IMG/VR virus record: IMGVR_UViG_3300019124_000102
Location: 1-39,657 of that record
Reading direction: 5' to 3' (one strand)
Length of the DNA: 39,657 nt
From: a virus
Positions 1 through 7,711 of the stretch are shown in pieces. The position numbers were made by a program, and so were the translations under genes. Numbering within the stretch: the stretch's first letter is position 1; each line of letters begins with the position of its first letter. A model generated the notes under the pieces. The model had not been told where the DNA came from and made no database searches. It saw only the letters and a program-made list of their open reading frames with translations.

Positions 1-402
1 CTAGCCCCGCCTGAGCCCTTCTAGCGCCTCCACCCCTTTGTCGACGCCATCTTTCCTGTCCAGCTGACGCAGGACATGAATTGTTGAGCGTTGCTCCAGG
101 CCCGCTAGCGCGATCAGGGGCGCCGCCTCCTTCATGACGGCCAGCAGCCCCGGCAGGTCGTCGGCCACGAACTCCGCAAGGCCGTGCTCGGAACCCCAGA
201 CGTCCAAGAAGAAGCGCGGCTTACCGGAATCAGGCTTGGTGTTGACCCATAGCGTGACCTCGCCGCCGACCCCTTCCTCAAGCCCTGACGTCAGCTCCTT
301 CCGGTACCCAGCGTCGAACAGAGCCTTCACCGGGTCGGAAGCGTCGCCGTAAGGCGGGTCCACGGGCTCGAACTTGCCGTTGACGAGTTTGTAGCAGTCC
401 AT
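1..402 (-). CDS. Hypothetical protein at the left end, 133 aa
   Basis: The start is the ATG at 402, which has an AGGAGG Shine-Dalgarno sequence 7 bases upstream; a longer frame to 423 exists but lacks such a site. The stop codon is exactly at base 1 of the window. The product is soluble, acidic in its first half, with no membrane segment, signal peptide or cysteine motif, and I do not recognise the family. It is the last gene of the late arm, after the com/methylase pair, a position where transposable phages often carry accessory (moron) genes. Function unknown. Confidence 0.7.
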   Translation of the reverse strand: MDCYKLVNGKFEPVDPPYGDASDPVKALFDAGYRKELTSGLEEGVGGEVTLWVNTKPDSGKPRFFLDVWGSEHGLAEFVADDLPGLLAVMKEAAPLIALAGLEQRSTIHVLRQLDRKDGVDKGVEALEGLRRG

Positions 403-433
403 GAAGTCCTCCTGAAGGAGCAATCGTACTGGC

Positions 434-1228
434 CTAGAAATTCCGGATGAGCAGCTCGCCGGTCGGCTGCCTGCCCGCCCCGCCGCTTACTGTGTAGCGG
501 ATGGTCAACCGCTTCATAGTGAGGCCGCTGAACGCCCGCCGCATTTCCGGGATGTCGTTGACGCTCACCAGGGCCTTCCCCTTCATCGTGCGCAGCAGTT
601 CGGCCATGCGGTCGTACTCCTCGAGGCCGAACCCGACGCCGTATCCCTCGGTGCCCCAATACGGTGGGTCCAGATAGAACAGCGTGCCCGGGCGGTCATA
701 CCTGGCCACGCAGTCGGCCCACGGCAGGTGCTCGATGGTGACCCGGTGCAGGCGGAGGTGCGCGGCGCTCAGCTCCTCCTCCAGCCGCAGCAGGTTGATG
801 GATTTGCCGGCGCCGAAGTTCTGGCCGTCCACCTTGCTGCCGAACGCGAGCTTCTGCAGGTAGAAGAAGCGCGCCGCGCGCTGAATGTCCGTGAGGGTCT
901 CGGGCGGTGTCTGCTGCAGCCAGGCGTACATCTCCCGGCTGGTGAGCGCCCAGCGAAACTGCCTCACGAACTCCTCCAAGTGGTTCTGCACCACGCGATA
1001 CAGCCGCACCAACTCGCCGTTGATGTCGTTCAACACCTCGGCCTTGGACGGCTCCTTCAGGAAGAAGAGCGCGGCCGCGCCGCAGAAGGGCTCCACGTAG
1101 CGGTCGTGCGTCGGGAACAGCGGCAGGATGTGCGGCGCCAGGCGCCGCTTTCCGCCAATCCAGGGCACCAGCGGCGCCGCGTCCGTCAGGTTGTTAAAGA
1201 GCGCGTGAGCCCCTTCGTTCTTCGCCAT
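434..1228 (-). CDS. dam: D12-class DNA N6-adenine methyltransferase, 264 aa
   Basis: Transfers a methyl group from S-adenosylmethionine to adenine N6 in DNA. Visible motifs are the SAM-binding region with VEPFCGAAALF at about residues 45-55 and the catalytic DPPY at 187-190 (context YLDPPYWGTEGYG), the order and length typical of the MethyltransfD12 (Dam) family. An N-terminal PWIGGKRRL segment also fits the family. The ATG at 1228 is preferred over the upstream GTG at 1234 because AGGAG lies 8 bases before it. It overlaps the end of the com-like gene by 35 bases. In Mu the gene in this position and overlap is mom, so this enzyme probably provides the phage's anti-restriction modification. 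The start codon is inside a predicted RNA stem (1223-1252). Target sequence unknown. Confidence 0.93.
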   Translation of the reverse strand: MAKNEGAHALFNNLTDAAPLVPWIGGKRRLAPHILPLFPTHDRYVEPFCGAAALFFLKEPSKAEVLNDINGELVRLYRVVQNHLEEFVRQFRWALTSREMYAWLQQTPPETLTDIQRAARFFYLQKLAFGSKVDGQNFGAGKSINLLRLEEELSAAHLRLHRVTIEHLPWADCVARYDRPGTLFYLDPPYWGTEGYGVGFGLEEYDRMAELLRTMKGKALVSVNDIPEMRRAFSGLTMKRLTIRYTVSGGAGRQPTGELLIRNF

Positions 1229-1394
1229 CAGCACTACTCCTTTGCGATGGCGCTCTGGGCGCTCGATGGAGGGGCTCAGCCCCTCTGACGTTCATGTGCC
1301 CGCAGCGCGGGCACTTGATCTCCAGCCTTGTGTACTCCGCGACCGCCAGCTTCTTGCTGCAGCGGCCGCACCGCACTTCTTCCACTTCCGGCAT
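1194..1394 (-). CDS. com: Com-like zinc-finger translational regulator, 66 aa
   Basis: Mu Com is a small zinc-finger RNA-binding protein that opens a translation-inhibiting structure at the mom start. Here a 66-residue frame carries CGRC (C9, C12) and CPRC (C28, C31) with the intervening segment LEIKCPRCGHMN, very close to the Com pattern of two CxxC pairs around I-x-I-K/R-CPRC. The basic, serine-rich tail lies in the part that overlaps the methylase gene. The ATG at 1394 is chosen because the zinc finger begins just after it; the frame stays open upstream without family similarity. Its own promoter is likely in the 116-bp gap upstream. It almost certainly controls the overlapping methylase rather than a mom gene. 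Confidence 0.85.
   Translation of the reverse strand: MPEVEEVRCGRCSKKLAVAEYTRLEIKCPRCGHMNVRGAEPLHRAPRAPSQRSSADGEERRGSRAL
1223..1252 (-). promoter_or_regulatory. RNA stem that would hide the methylase start codon
   Basis: On the minus strand CGCCATC (1252-1246) pairs perfectly with GATGGCG (1229-1223), leaving a 16-base loop. The ATG of the methylase (1228-1226) is in the 3' arm and its Shine-Dalgarno AGGAG (1241-1237) is in the loop. This is the same layout as the translation-inhibiting stem-loop of Mu mom, which Com opens. It lies inside the com coding region. The pairing is seen; its function is inferred by analogy. Confidence 0.6.
1269..1285 (-). promoter_or_regulatory. Strong hairpin upstream of the methylase start
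   Basis: Perfect 7-bp stem GAGGGGC/GCCCCTC with a 3-base loop, within the com coding sequence about 40 bases before the methylase ATG. There is no T-run, so it is not a terminator. It is a candidate Com-binding or alternative-fold element that would favour or oppose the stem at 1223-1252. Confidence 0.4.
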
Positions 1395-1405
1395 CTCCGA
1401 TAATG

Positions 1406-1430
1406 CCCCGGCCTGTACAGGTGGCAGGGT
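1406..1430 (-). promoter_or_regulatory. Candidate com promoter with CCTGTACAGG palindrome
   Basis: Reading the minus strand, CTGCCA (1427-1422) could be a -35, followed directly by the perfect palindrome CCTGTACAGG (1421-1412), and CATTAT 16 bases after the -35 could be a -10 just before the com start. The 15-mer TGCCACCTGTACAGG recurs on the plus strand at 36967-36981, also in an intergenic region. The position corresponds to the Mu mom promoter. The -35/-10 assignment is only moderate. Confidence 0.45.
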
Positions 1431-1510
1431 CTTCGGCCAATGCCGTGCTCGCTCACGGCGGAGGCGGGTGGCTTCGGTGTTACCGCACCTGGTCACTCGC
1501 CCTGTCTTTT

Positions 1511-2077
1511 TTAACCGGGGGTGGCACCTCCGTCCATGAACAAGGGCCACGGGCCCGGAACGCGTCCCGAGCCTCCGCAGTGGGCGCATCCATCGGCGCC
1601 GGGCCTCACGCCCAAGCCGTCGCACCCGCCGCAGATGATCGCGTCACGTCGCCCGAGCAGCGCCAGCTCCAGATCCGCCGGCGACGGCACCTCGGCGAAG
1701 TGCTTCGGCCAGCCCAGCGCGATCAGCACGTTGGCCACCCACTCCGAACAGATCTCACCGCCAAAGTTGCGCGTGCTCTTGCCCACCAGGTGGTAGGCCC
1801 AGCGGAAGGCGAACGCGATGTAGTCGCGGAAGCCGTACTCCACGGTCTGATCGAGCACCTGGTCGTCCAGGAAGCGCGAGGTGACCGGCACCGGGCAGTC
1901 CACCAGGATCACGCGCTCGGCCGAATAACGCCCCTTCCAGGCGCCGACGCGGCGGTGCTTGTGCATGTCCCAGAACCACTCGCCGTCCGTGAATCCCACG
2001 TGGTAGCAGGTGGAGCCCGTGAAGAGCTTCGTCAGCGTCGAACTTGGCTGCTTGCCGTAGATGAAGGCGAGCTGCAT
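1511..2077 (-). CDS. Permuted papain-like hydrolase (YiiX type) with DnaJ-like zinc motif, 188 aa
   Basis: The region up to about residue 125 has the hallmarks of the permuted NlpC/P60 (YiiX/YebB-like) fold: a histidine in CYHVGF (H26) precedes the cysteine in GGEICSEW (C110), the reverse of the usual order. Such enzymes act on amide or acyl bonds. The C-terminus carries two DnaJ-type CxxCxGxG-like repeats (C149/C152 with GLG, C164/C167 with GSG), an unusual addition. It lies 4 bases after the tail-fibre chaperone gene and before com, so it is likely expressed late. Cell-wall processing or host-entry roles are possible, but I see no signal peptide. Substrate unknown. Confidence 0.7.
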   Translation of the reverse strand: MQLAFIYGKQPSSTLTKLFTGSTCYHVGFTDGEWFWDMHKHRRVGAWKGRYSAERVILVDCPVPVTSRFLDDQVLDQTVEYGFRDYIAFAFRWAYHLVGKSTRNFGGEICSEWVANVLIALGWPKHFAEVPSPADLELALLGRRDAIICGGCDGLGVRPGADGCAHCGGSGRVPGPWPLFMDGGATPG

Positions 2078-2081
2078 GGTC

Positions 2082-2609
2082 TCAGATGCTCAGTCCCAGC
2101 GCCGTGCGGATTGCCGCGACGAATCCCGCCCACTGCTGCAACGCCGCCTCGACGCCGGCCGGGTCTGCGGCCTTGCGCGCCAGCTCCTTGCACTGCAGCC
2201 GATTGGCCCGGATCTGCGCCTGAGCGCCGCGCCAGGCGGCGGCGGTGGCCAGGATGTCGTCGGCCGCCTGCTGCGCCGTCCAACCTTCCTTGGCCGCCAG
2301 GTGGTCGGCAACGAAGGGCGGCACGTCGCCAGCGTAGCCGGCCTCCTTGAAGGCGAGCGCGTCCGCCTCGGCCTGGCGGTACTCCTCGACCCGCGCACCC
2401 ACCGTCTCGGTGTAGATCCGATCCGTATCGCGGTCGATCTGCTGCAGCGCGCTTTCGATGCGCTTGGAGAGTGGCACCTGCGGCGAGCGGAACTGGGCCA
2501 CCTCCTCGTCGGTCATGGGAACCAGCTCGGGTGCGCCCCACTGCTGGCGCTCGTCTTCGGAGTCGTAGGCGAATACCTCGCCAGTGGTCGGATTGCGGTA
2601 ATGCTTCAT
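2082..2609 (-). CDS. Tail fibre assembly chaperone-like protein, 175 aa
   Basis: The N-terminus (MKHYRNPTTGEVFAYD, then a short W-containing segment and L-x-P-M-T-D-E-E) matches the start of many phage tail-fibre assembly proteins, followed by a long helical region with AEADALAFKEAGYAGDVPPFV and regularly spaced alanines. It would help fold or trimerise the fibre encoded immediately upstream at 2619-3410, nine bases away. A GGGG-containing ribosome site precedes the ATG. Assigned from the N-terminal pattern and position; the exact family is uncertain. Confidence 0.75.
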   Translation of the reverse strand: MKHYRNPTTGEVFAYDSEDERQQWGAPELVPMTDEEVAQFRSPQVPLSKRIESALQQIDRDTDRIYTETVGARVEEYRQAEADALAFKEAGYAGDVPPFVADHLAAKEGWTAQQAADDILATAAAWRGAQAQIRANRLQCKELARKAADPAGVEAALQQWAGFVAAIRTALGLSI

Positions 2610-2618
2610 GTCAGCCCC

Positions 2619-3410
2619 TTAGCGAAGTTCGGCCCAGGCGTTGAGGACAGTCCCGCCCGTGAGGACATACGTTGCTCCCGGGGGAATGACGGCGAAGATC
2701 GTCCCATCGACGCCGTTGTTGGAAAGGGTCGTGATGCCAACTCCCCCGACCGTGAGAGTCCAGACCTGCGACGACGTGGAAGCCACACGGATGGCAACTT
2801 GGATCGGTTTGCCCGTGGTGTTCGTGTACGTGACGCCGATGCTGCGGCCGCCTCCAGGCGGTTGCCAGGTCTGCCCCGAGCCCAAGGCGTTGACACCCTG
2901 AGAGGGGTTCAGGAGAACGAACTTGTCGAGCGCCTGGTCGTACTTCAAGACCAACCAATGGCCCGCCCCTGCAATGTCCCCTGCGACCAGCGCCTGGTTG
3001 TTGCCCTTGACGATGGTTTTCGCAGCCAGCGCGTCAGCCTTGAAGGTGGGCGTCGTCGACGTGTTAGCCGCCGCCGCGCGCACGTGTACCACCATGCCGT
3101 CGGTGTAGGCTGCCACGTCAGGCGAAAAGTCCGCCGTGATCGCGTCCGCAGTTCCGCCTGCGCTGGCAACTGAGCTCGTTCGCTTTCGGAACATCACAGC
3201 GATTGCCTGTCGGAGCTGCGTGCGGTCCGCAGCGGACGGAACAAACCCGGCCTCCTCGATGATCCCGAGCAGCTCCTCCTGGACTCCGTTGAACCATTCG
3301 GCATCGAAGTCGGTCGCGGGCACGCCGGCAGCGAGGTTGCCGTTGCGGAAGCCGTGCTTGCCGACGCCGAACAGGTCGACGGCCTTGGTGGCGGTGTTGA
3401 TCCTTTGCAT
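2619..3410 (-). CDS. Tail fibre protein, 263 aa
   Basis: The N-terminal 70 residues (MQRINTATKAVDLFGVGKHG, later FNGVQEELLGIIEEAGF and a short AADRTQLRQAI helix) are the widespread attachment module of short phage tail fibres. The middle is a beta-rich alanine/threonine segment. The C-terminus (NTTGKPIQV, GTIFAVIPPGATY, VLNAWAELR) resembles compact beta-sandwich tips that bind the host surface. It lies between the gp48-adhesin fusion and the fibre chaperone, replacing Mu gene S. Shorter than Mu S, so probably a short fibre. Host receptor unknown. Confidence 0.85.
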   Translation of the reverse strand: MQRINTATKAVDLFGVGKHGFRNGNLAAGVPATDFDAEWFNGVQEELLGIIEEAGFVPSAADRTQLRQAIAVMFRKRTSSVASAGGTADAITADFSPDVAAYTDGMVVHVRAAAANTSTTPTFKADALAAKTIVKGNNQALVAGDIAGAGHWLVLKYDQALDKFVLLNPSQGVNALGSGQTWQPPGGGRSIGVTYTNTTGKPIQVAIRVASTSSQVWTLTVGGVGITTLSNNGVDGTIFAVIPPGATYVLTGGTVLNAWAELR

Positions 3411-3435
3411 GTCCTCTTCCTCTCGTTGATCGTTC

Positions 3436-5607
3436 TCAGGCGGTAGCCGCCTGCAGCTCGGCGTCGCTCAGGCGCCAGCGGTACGTGCGGAACTCGTGGA
3501 TGTAGACGGCCGGCGCTTGGCTATCACTTCCCGGGACTGTCTGGCCGAGAAGTACCCGACTCATTGCGCCACTCGTCGCGGCATCGGACGCCACGGTCCC
3601 GCCGTTCAGGACGATTGAGCGCCCTGCGGCGTCGCAGCTCGCCGCGACCTTGCCACGCGTGCCGAGCGCATATGCATTCGGCGTGCCGACGTTGGTCGAG
3701 CCGTTCCACACCGCGGCAACACGGTTCGGGCTCGGATTGATGTAGATCCCGAGCGCGTTGTCGCCAGTGAGTCGAGATGCGACGCCCGGCAGCGTGTCGG
3801 TCATCGCGAAATCGATCAGCTGCGAGTGGGCCTCCCCGGCCTTCACGTCCACCGGGATCGAGATTTCGTCGCGGGCGCGCACGCCAGGCGTGGCACCACT
3901 GATGATCGGCGACGTCATCACGGTCCCGGGTTCGAGCTGAGGCAGCCAGACCCAGAAAGGGAAAGGGGTGGCGAACTCGAAGTCGAACATGTCCGGGCCT
4001 GCGCCCTTCACGAACGTGTCGAACGCGATGCGCTGCCAGCCTGGCGCCGCGGGAACCGAAGCGCTCGCACCCGCCGAATCGTCGTTCACGCTGACGCCAA
4101 ACGCATTTCCGGGTGAGCGCACGAAGATCGACGGCTTGTAGTTCCCTGCGCTCAGTCCGGGATTGAACTGGCGCAGGAACAGGGTCGTGGACGTGTAGTC
4201 CTTCAGCACCACCTTCATTGCCGTGTTGCCGCCGTCCGGCGACTGCACCACAGGATCATTCAGGGTGATGTTGGCGAAGTCCGGCTGGCCCTGCGTGTCA
4301 ACAAGCCGAGGCTCGGTGATCGCAATGCGCGCCGGGGCACCGTTCGCGCCACCCCAATCGGCCAGCAGGTAGACGCTTTTCGCGTGCGTTGACGCGAGCG
4401 CACCGGTCGTGAACTCCAGGAAGAACCGCCGCCACTCACCATCCAGGCCGCTGCCATTGATGTTGATCTGACGCCGCTCGTTTCCTGCCACCCCGTCAAA
4501 GTCGCTTTCGACAGCGGCAAGCGTCCCGGCGTTGAGCACAGAACCGCTTACCACTCGCGCCCAGATGGCGAGCTTGTAGCGGTTGCTGTTGGCAAGGGCG
4601 GCGGGCAGCTGGTAGTTCAGCCAAACGTTGGCCGGTAGACCCGCAGGCGCCTCGTAAACCACGGCATTGGCCACCCCGGGCGGGCCGGCAATCGTCCCGA
4701 TGCGCGTGAGGTTCGCGCCCTTTAGCCAGGAGCCTCCCGACGTGGTGGGTTCCACATCGGCCGGCAGCAGGTTGGGCCGGTTTCCCGGGAGCGATTGGTC
4801 GAACTTGACCCAGGCGGCATTCGACAGGTCGCCGCTGTGCCGAAGCAGATTTGTGCTCTCCGGCTCTCGCAGCGCCGCCATCACGCCCGCAGGGCTCGGC
4901 ACGACCCGGAGGATGTTGGGCGCGAACTCCTGCAGGACGCCGCTTGCGTTGAAGGCCCATGCCTTGGTGGCTCGCGTGTGATACGCCTGCAGGTCGGCCG
5001 GACCGTAGGAGGTAACCGCATACGCGAAGATCACCTTCGTGTGCGCCGGCTTGCGCTCCTGGATCGGGCACTCCGCCAACGCAGGCTCGACCAGGTACAC
5101 CGCGTCATTGCAAGTGTCGTTGCAGTTGCCCGGCCGATTGCCCGACGCGGCGCGGCGGAAGTTCACACGCCAGGTGAAGGCGTCTGCCAGGCTGTGCAGC
5201 GCCGCGTTGCAGTTGCTGTTGCAGTTGGCCTGCCGGAACTCATCGATCCAGCTGTTCGGCTCGCCGAGCTGCTCGGCCACGTCGATGAAGTACTGCCGCG
5301 ACGCACCGCCCTGCTCTAGGAGGCGCTGGTTGGTCAGCCGTTGCCGCTCGGCGATCGAGAGACTAGCCGTCGGGGCGCACTCGTCGGGAAGACCCAGCAG
5401 ACGCTCCCAATCGGGCAGCATGGTCGTGGCGCGCAGCGGGTCCATCTCCTGCAAGAGCGCCTCCAGGCGGAGCTGCGCAGCCAGGAACATGGCCGCGATC
5501 GCCTCCAGGAAGCGCGTGAGGTTCGCGCTCGGCTCGCGGGTGAGTGCCCGGCCAGGCGGCAGCAGCGCCTGCAGCGCGGCCAGCCAGCTGGACAGGGTCA
5601 CACCCAC
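3436..5607 (-). CDS. gp48-like (DUF2313) tail protein fused to a large adhesin region, 723 aa
   Basis: Residues 1 to about 200 match Mu gp48 (YmfQ/DUF2313), a baseplate-to-fibre connector: an LL-PPGRALTRE start, DWERLLGLPDE, and the closing RKPAHTKVIFAY segment. Ordinary gp48 proteins stop near there at about 190-200 aa. This one continues for over 500 residues with repeated beta-rich carbohydrate-binding-like modules (STNLLRHSGDLSNAAW, an ISGATPGVRARDEISIP segment) and a concanavalin-like C-terminal domain ending FRTYRWRLSDAELQAATA. NCNSNCN and NCNDTCN cysteine pairs lie around residues 128 and 162. The start could be the GTG at 5607 or the one at 5601; both overlap the stop of the gp47 gene. 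Confidence 0.85.
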   Translation of the reverse strand: MGVTLSSWLAALQALLPPGRALTREPSANLTRFLEAIAAMFLAAQLRLEALLQEMDPLRATTMLPDWERLLGLPDECAPTASLSIAERQRLTNQRLLEQGGASRQYFIDVAEQLGEPNSWIDEFRQANCNSNCNAALHSLADAFTWRVNFRRAASGNRPGNCNDTCNDAVYLVEPALAECPIQERKPAHTKVIFAYAVTSYGPADLQAYHTRATKAWAFNASGVLQEFAPNILRVVPSPAGVMAALREPESTNLLRHSGDLSNAAWVKFDQSLPGNRPNLLPADVEPTTSGGSWLKGANLTRIGTIAGPPGVANAVVYEAPAGLPANVWLNYQLPAALANSNRYKLAIWARVVSGSVLNAGTLAAVESDFDGVAGNERRQININGSGLDGEWRRFFLEFTTGALASTHAKSVYLLADWGGANGAPARIAITEPRLVDTQGQPDFANITLNDPVVQSPDGGNTAMKVVLKDYTSTTLFLRQFNPGLSAGNYKPSIFVRSPGNAFGVSVNDDSAGASASVPAAPGWQRIAFDTFVKGAGPDMFDFEFATPFPFWVWLPQLEPGTVMTSPIISGATPGVRARDEISIPVDVKAGEAHSQLIDFAMTDTLPGVASRLTGDNALGIYINPSPNRVAAVWNGSTNVGTPNAYALGTRGKVAASCDAAGRSIVLNGGTVASDAATSGAMSRVLLGQTVPGSDSQAPAVYIHEFRTYRWRLSDAELQAATA

Positions 5608-6650
5608 GTGATCACCCCCATCGTCGTGATCTCACCCGTGCTGCGCACCACGTTCGCGGCGGGCGCCGTGAGGATGTGGTCCGTCTCGCCAGCCGCGATG
5701 GAGATGGCCTCGCGAATGTGCGAGATCAGCAGCGTGCCGCCAGGCACCGCCTCGCGCCGGATCAGATCCTGCAACTCAGCTTCAACGGCGGCTTGAATGG
5801 CCGGCGAGTTCGGCAGCAGCTGGATGGTGAAGTTGAGCGGCACGGCCACAGGCGCCACGACGAACACCTTCGCCGTCACCGGCCGCAGCGGATCGATGTG
5901 CGCCTGAACCGTCGCCACTTCGCCGGCCGATGGAATCCCACCGCCCAGGTCGTCGTCGCGCATGAAGCGGATCACGACGCTGTCCGGCCCCTGCTCGCCC
6001 GGGTAGACCCACACGCGCGTGACGCCCGGCACTTCCTTCGCCCACTCGATGTAGTCCTCTTCCCGTCCACCGTGCGCGGGTTTGCGGATGCGGGCGAGGA
6101 TGCGCGCCCGATACGGCTCATCTCCCTCGGCATCGGCACCGCCCGCCAGCTCGGTGGAAGCGGTTGCAGCGGCGTTCACGCCCGCGATCGGGCTGGTCAG
6201 AGTCAGCGCCGTGTTGACCGCCGCGTTCGAGGTCTGCCCCGAGGTCAGCGCCTGCACCGGGACCAGCGCCTGGCCGGCGGCGATCGCGCCCGCAGCTGTC
6301 GTCTCGTACTGCAGGCCGTCGGCCCGCTGGACCACCGTGCCCTGCGGGACGGCACTGCCGTCGACGCCGGTGAAGCGGACGGTGCCGGTCGCATGCGCCG
6401 CCGGGTTGCGGGCCACCCCCCAGCGCGCGCCGTGTCCGTCCAGGTGCTCACCTTCGGCCGTGTCCGGCCAGGCCTGGCGATTCAGGAACTCGGCGTACTT
6501 GTAGAGCGCGTCGAGCGCCCCGGCCAGAACGCGGTTGATCACGCCGACTAGACTGCGGCGCACCCGGGCGAGCACGCCCGGCAGGCGGCTCTCGAACTCG
6601 GCAGCGCCCTGGTCGATCAGCTGCGGGATGGTCGGTCGCTCGAACGGCAT
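5598..6650 (-). CDS. Baseplate J-like protein (Mu gp47), 350 aa
   Basis: Forms the wedge of the contractile-tail baseplate. Typical J-family features are present: PTIPQLIDQ near the start, EFLNRQAWPDTAEGEHLDGHGARWGV at about 70-95, GTVRFTG with a threonine/valine-rich beta region, DEPYRARILARIRKPAHGG, then VWVYPGEQGPDSVVIRF. Length fits the family. The ATG at 6650 shares a TGATG overlap with the stop of gp46, so the two are translationally coupled; a longer upstream frame is ignored. Confidence 0.93.
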   Translation of the reverse strand: MPFERPTIPQLIDQGAAEFESRLPGVLARVRRSLVGVINRVLAGALDALYKYAEFLNRQAWPDTAEGEHLDGHGARWGVARNPAAHATGTVRFTGVDGSAVPQGTVVQRADGLQYETTAAGAIAAGQALVPVQALTSGQTSNAAVNTALTLTSPIAGVNAAATASTELAGGADAEGDEPYRARILARIRKPAHGGREEDYIEWAKEVPGVTRVWVYPGEQGPDSVVIRFMRDDDLGGGIPSAGEVATVQAHIDPLRPVTAKVFVVAPVAVPLNFTIQLLPNSPAIQAAVEAELQDLIRREAVPGGTLLISHIREAISIAAGETDHILTAPAANVVRSTGEITTMGVITWV

Positions 6651-7120
6651 CAGTACGCCTCCCCGGCGAAGCGCCACACCTGGGCGCTGTCGTTCCACTC
6701 GAACCGGAAGCGGCGCGAGCCGCCGTCGAGCTGGAGGGTGACGAGGGCAGCCAGCCAGCCACGCTGCGGGACGAACACGGTGACCTGCACGCCCTTGACC
6801 AGGCCGTCATCCACCATCCACTCCAGCGCCTCGCGGAAGTAGGCACGCGCGCGCTGCAGGGTCGCCGGCACCTCCTTCTCGCGCTCCAGCAGCCAGAGGC
6901 GGCTGCCGAAGAGATCTTCGTCCTCGGCGAAGGCATCGGCCCACCAGCCGCGACGATCGGCGCCGGCCGGAACCTCGCTCTCCTGCGCCAAGCGGTCGGC
7001 CATGAGGGACAGCACCACCGCCGATACCAGCGTGTCCTCGCCGGCCAGATCGGCACGCAGTGCGTCGATCGACAGATCGAACGCGTCGAGCGAGCGGCTG
7101 TAGGTCAGGGCGAGGTCCAT
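6650..7120 (-). CDS. Mu gp46-like baseplate protein, 156 aa
   Basis: Resembles the phage GP46 family, a gp25/lysozyme-like baseplate initiator: MDLAL start, ADRRGWWADAF with EDEDLFGSRLWLLEREK, AREYFREALEWMVDDGLV-type helix, and a short beta region ending in FEWNDSAQVWRF. A GGAAGG ribosome site precedes the ATG at 7120. It is the first gene after the palindrome at 7156-7169, suggesting that it starts its own late transcript. Confidence 0.9.
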   Translation of the reverse strand: MDLALTYSRSLDAFDLSIDALRADLAGEDTLVSAVVLSLMADRLAQESEVPAGADRRGWWADAFAEDEDLFGSRLWLLEREKEVPATLQRARAYFREALEWMVDDGLVKGVQVTVFVPQRGWLAALVTLQLDGGSRRFRFEWNDSAQVWRFAGEAY

Positions 7121-7138
7121 CCTTCCGAGTCTCTTGAA

Positions 7139-7171
7139 TGCCGGCTGAACGTCCAGTAAAGCGCTTTGCTA
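7139..7171 (-). promoter_or_regulatory. Candidate late promoter/activator site before gp46 (PP-like)
   Basis: Minus-strand GCAAAGCGCTTTAC (7169-7156) is a one-mismatch copy of the 14-bp palindrome also found at 19456-19469 and 26997-27010. It lies in the 48-bp gap between gp45 and gp46, the stop of gp45 touching its edge. GAGACT begins 23 bases after the palindrome and could be a weak -10. In Mu the C-dependent promoter PP lies nearby, upstream of gene P. Confidence 0.55.
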
Positions 7172-7711
7172 CATGCCCTGATTGGGCTGGCCCGTCACCG
7201 CCCCACTTTCGGGGTGGGTGTGGCTATTGAACGTAGTGCGCATCTGGGCCATCGTCTTGCCGTTCGTATCGCACCGATCCTTCACCTCGCCGGTGGCCTC
7301 GATGTCGGCCTCCACTCGCAGCTTGGTCAGGTTCACCAGCTTCACCAGCTGGCCGGCACCGTCCACCACGATTCCGTCTCGGGTCAGGTGCACCTTGTGG
7401 CCGAGGTCGTCGTACAGGGCCACCTCGCCAGCCGCCAGGCTCTTCAGGCGGTAGCGTCGGTCGTCCACGTTGATCACCACCACGTGGTCGGTGCTTCCAC
7501 CCAGGGCCAGATAGATGCCCTCAGCGCCCGGCATGGGCACGCTGGTGAAGCCGTAGTGCTGGAAGTGCTCCGCGCGATCGCGCACGACGTCCGCCTGCAG
7601 CTGCACCTGAACGGCCTGCAGCTTGGCAGCATCGTTCACCAGCGCAAGCACGGCGCGGCCGACCAGCAGCCGCACCCGCATCGCCACCCGGTGCAGGGCC
7701 GACGCGCTCAC
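7169..7711 (-). CDS. Baseplate assembly/spike protein (Mu gp45, gpV-like), 180 aa
   Basis: Central spike family: N-terminal R-V-x-L-L-V-GRAVLALV, then an OB-like region (GFTSVPMPGAEGIYLALGG, RYRLKSLAAGEVALYDD), a beta-helix repeat GTRDGIVVDG-like segment and a C-terminal metal-binding NSHTHPESG motif. The GTG at 7711 overlaps the P stop as GTGA, so I use it rather than the frame start at 7744. It forms the membrane-puncturing tip of the contractile tail. Confidence 0.9.
   Translation of the reverse strand: MSASALHRVAMRVRLLVGRAVLALVNDAAKLQAVQVQLQADVVRDRAEHFQHYGFTSVPMPGAEGIYLALGGSTDHVVVINVDDRRYRLKSLAAGEVALYDDLGHKVHLTRDGIVVDGAGQLVKLVNLTKLRVEADIEATGEVKDRCDTNGKTMAQMRTTFNSHTHPESGAVTGQPNQGM

Noticed and set aside
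434-1228. Mu Mom-type acetamidation enzyme
   Set aside because: The presence of DPPY and the SAM-binding motif identifies an adenine methylase; Mom has an acetyltransferase-like fold without these.
1412-1421. CCTGTACAGG as a LexA/SOS box
   Set aside because: The E. coli-type box needs CTGT and ACAG separated by 8 bases; here they are adjacent, so it does not match.
7156-7169. The GTAAAGCGCTTTAC copies as intrinsic terminators
   Set aside because: The arms meet without a loop and no T-run follows on either strand; they fit protein-binding sites better. A host LacI-type regulator could also bind such a palindrome, which I cannot exclude.
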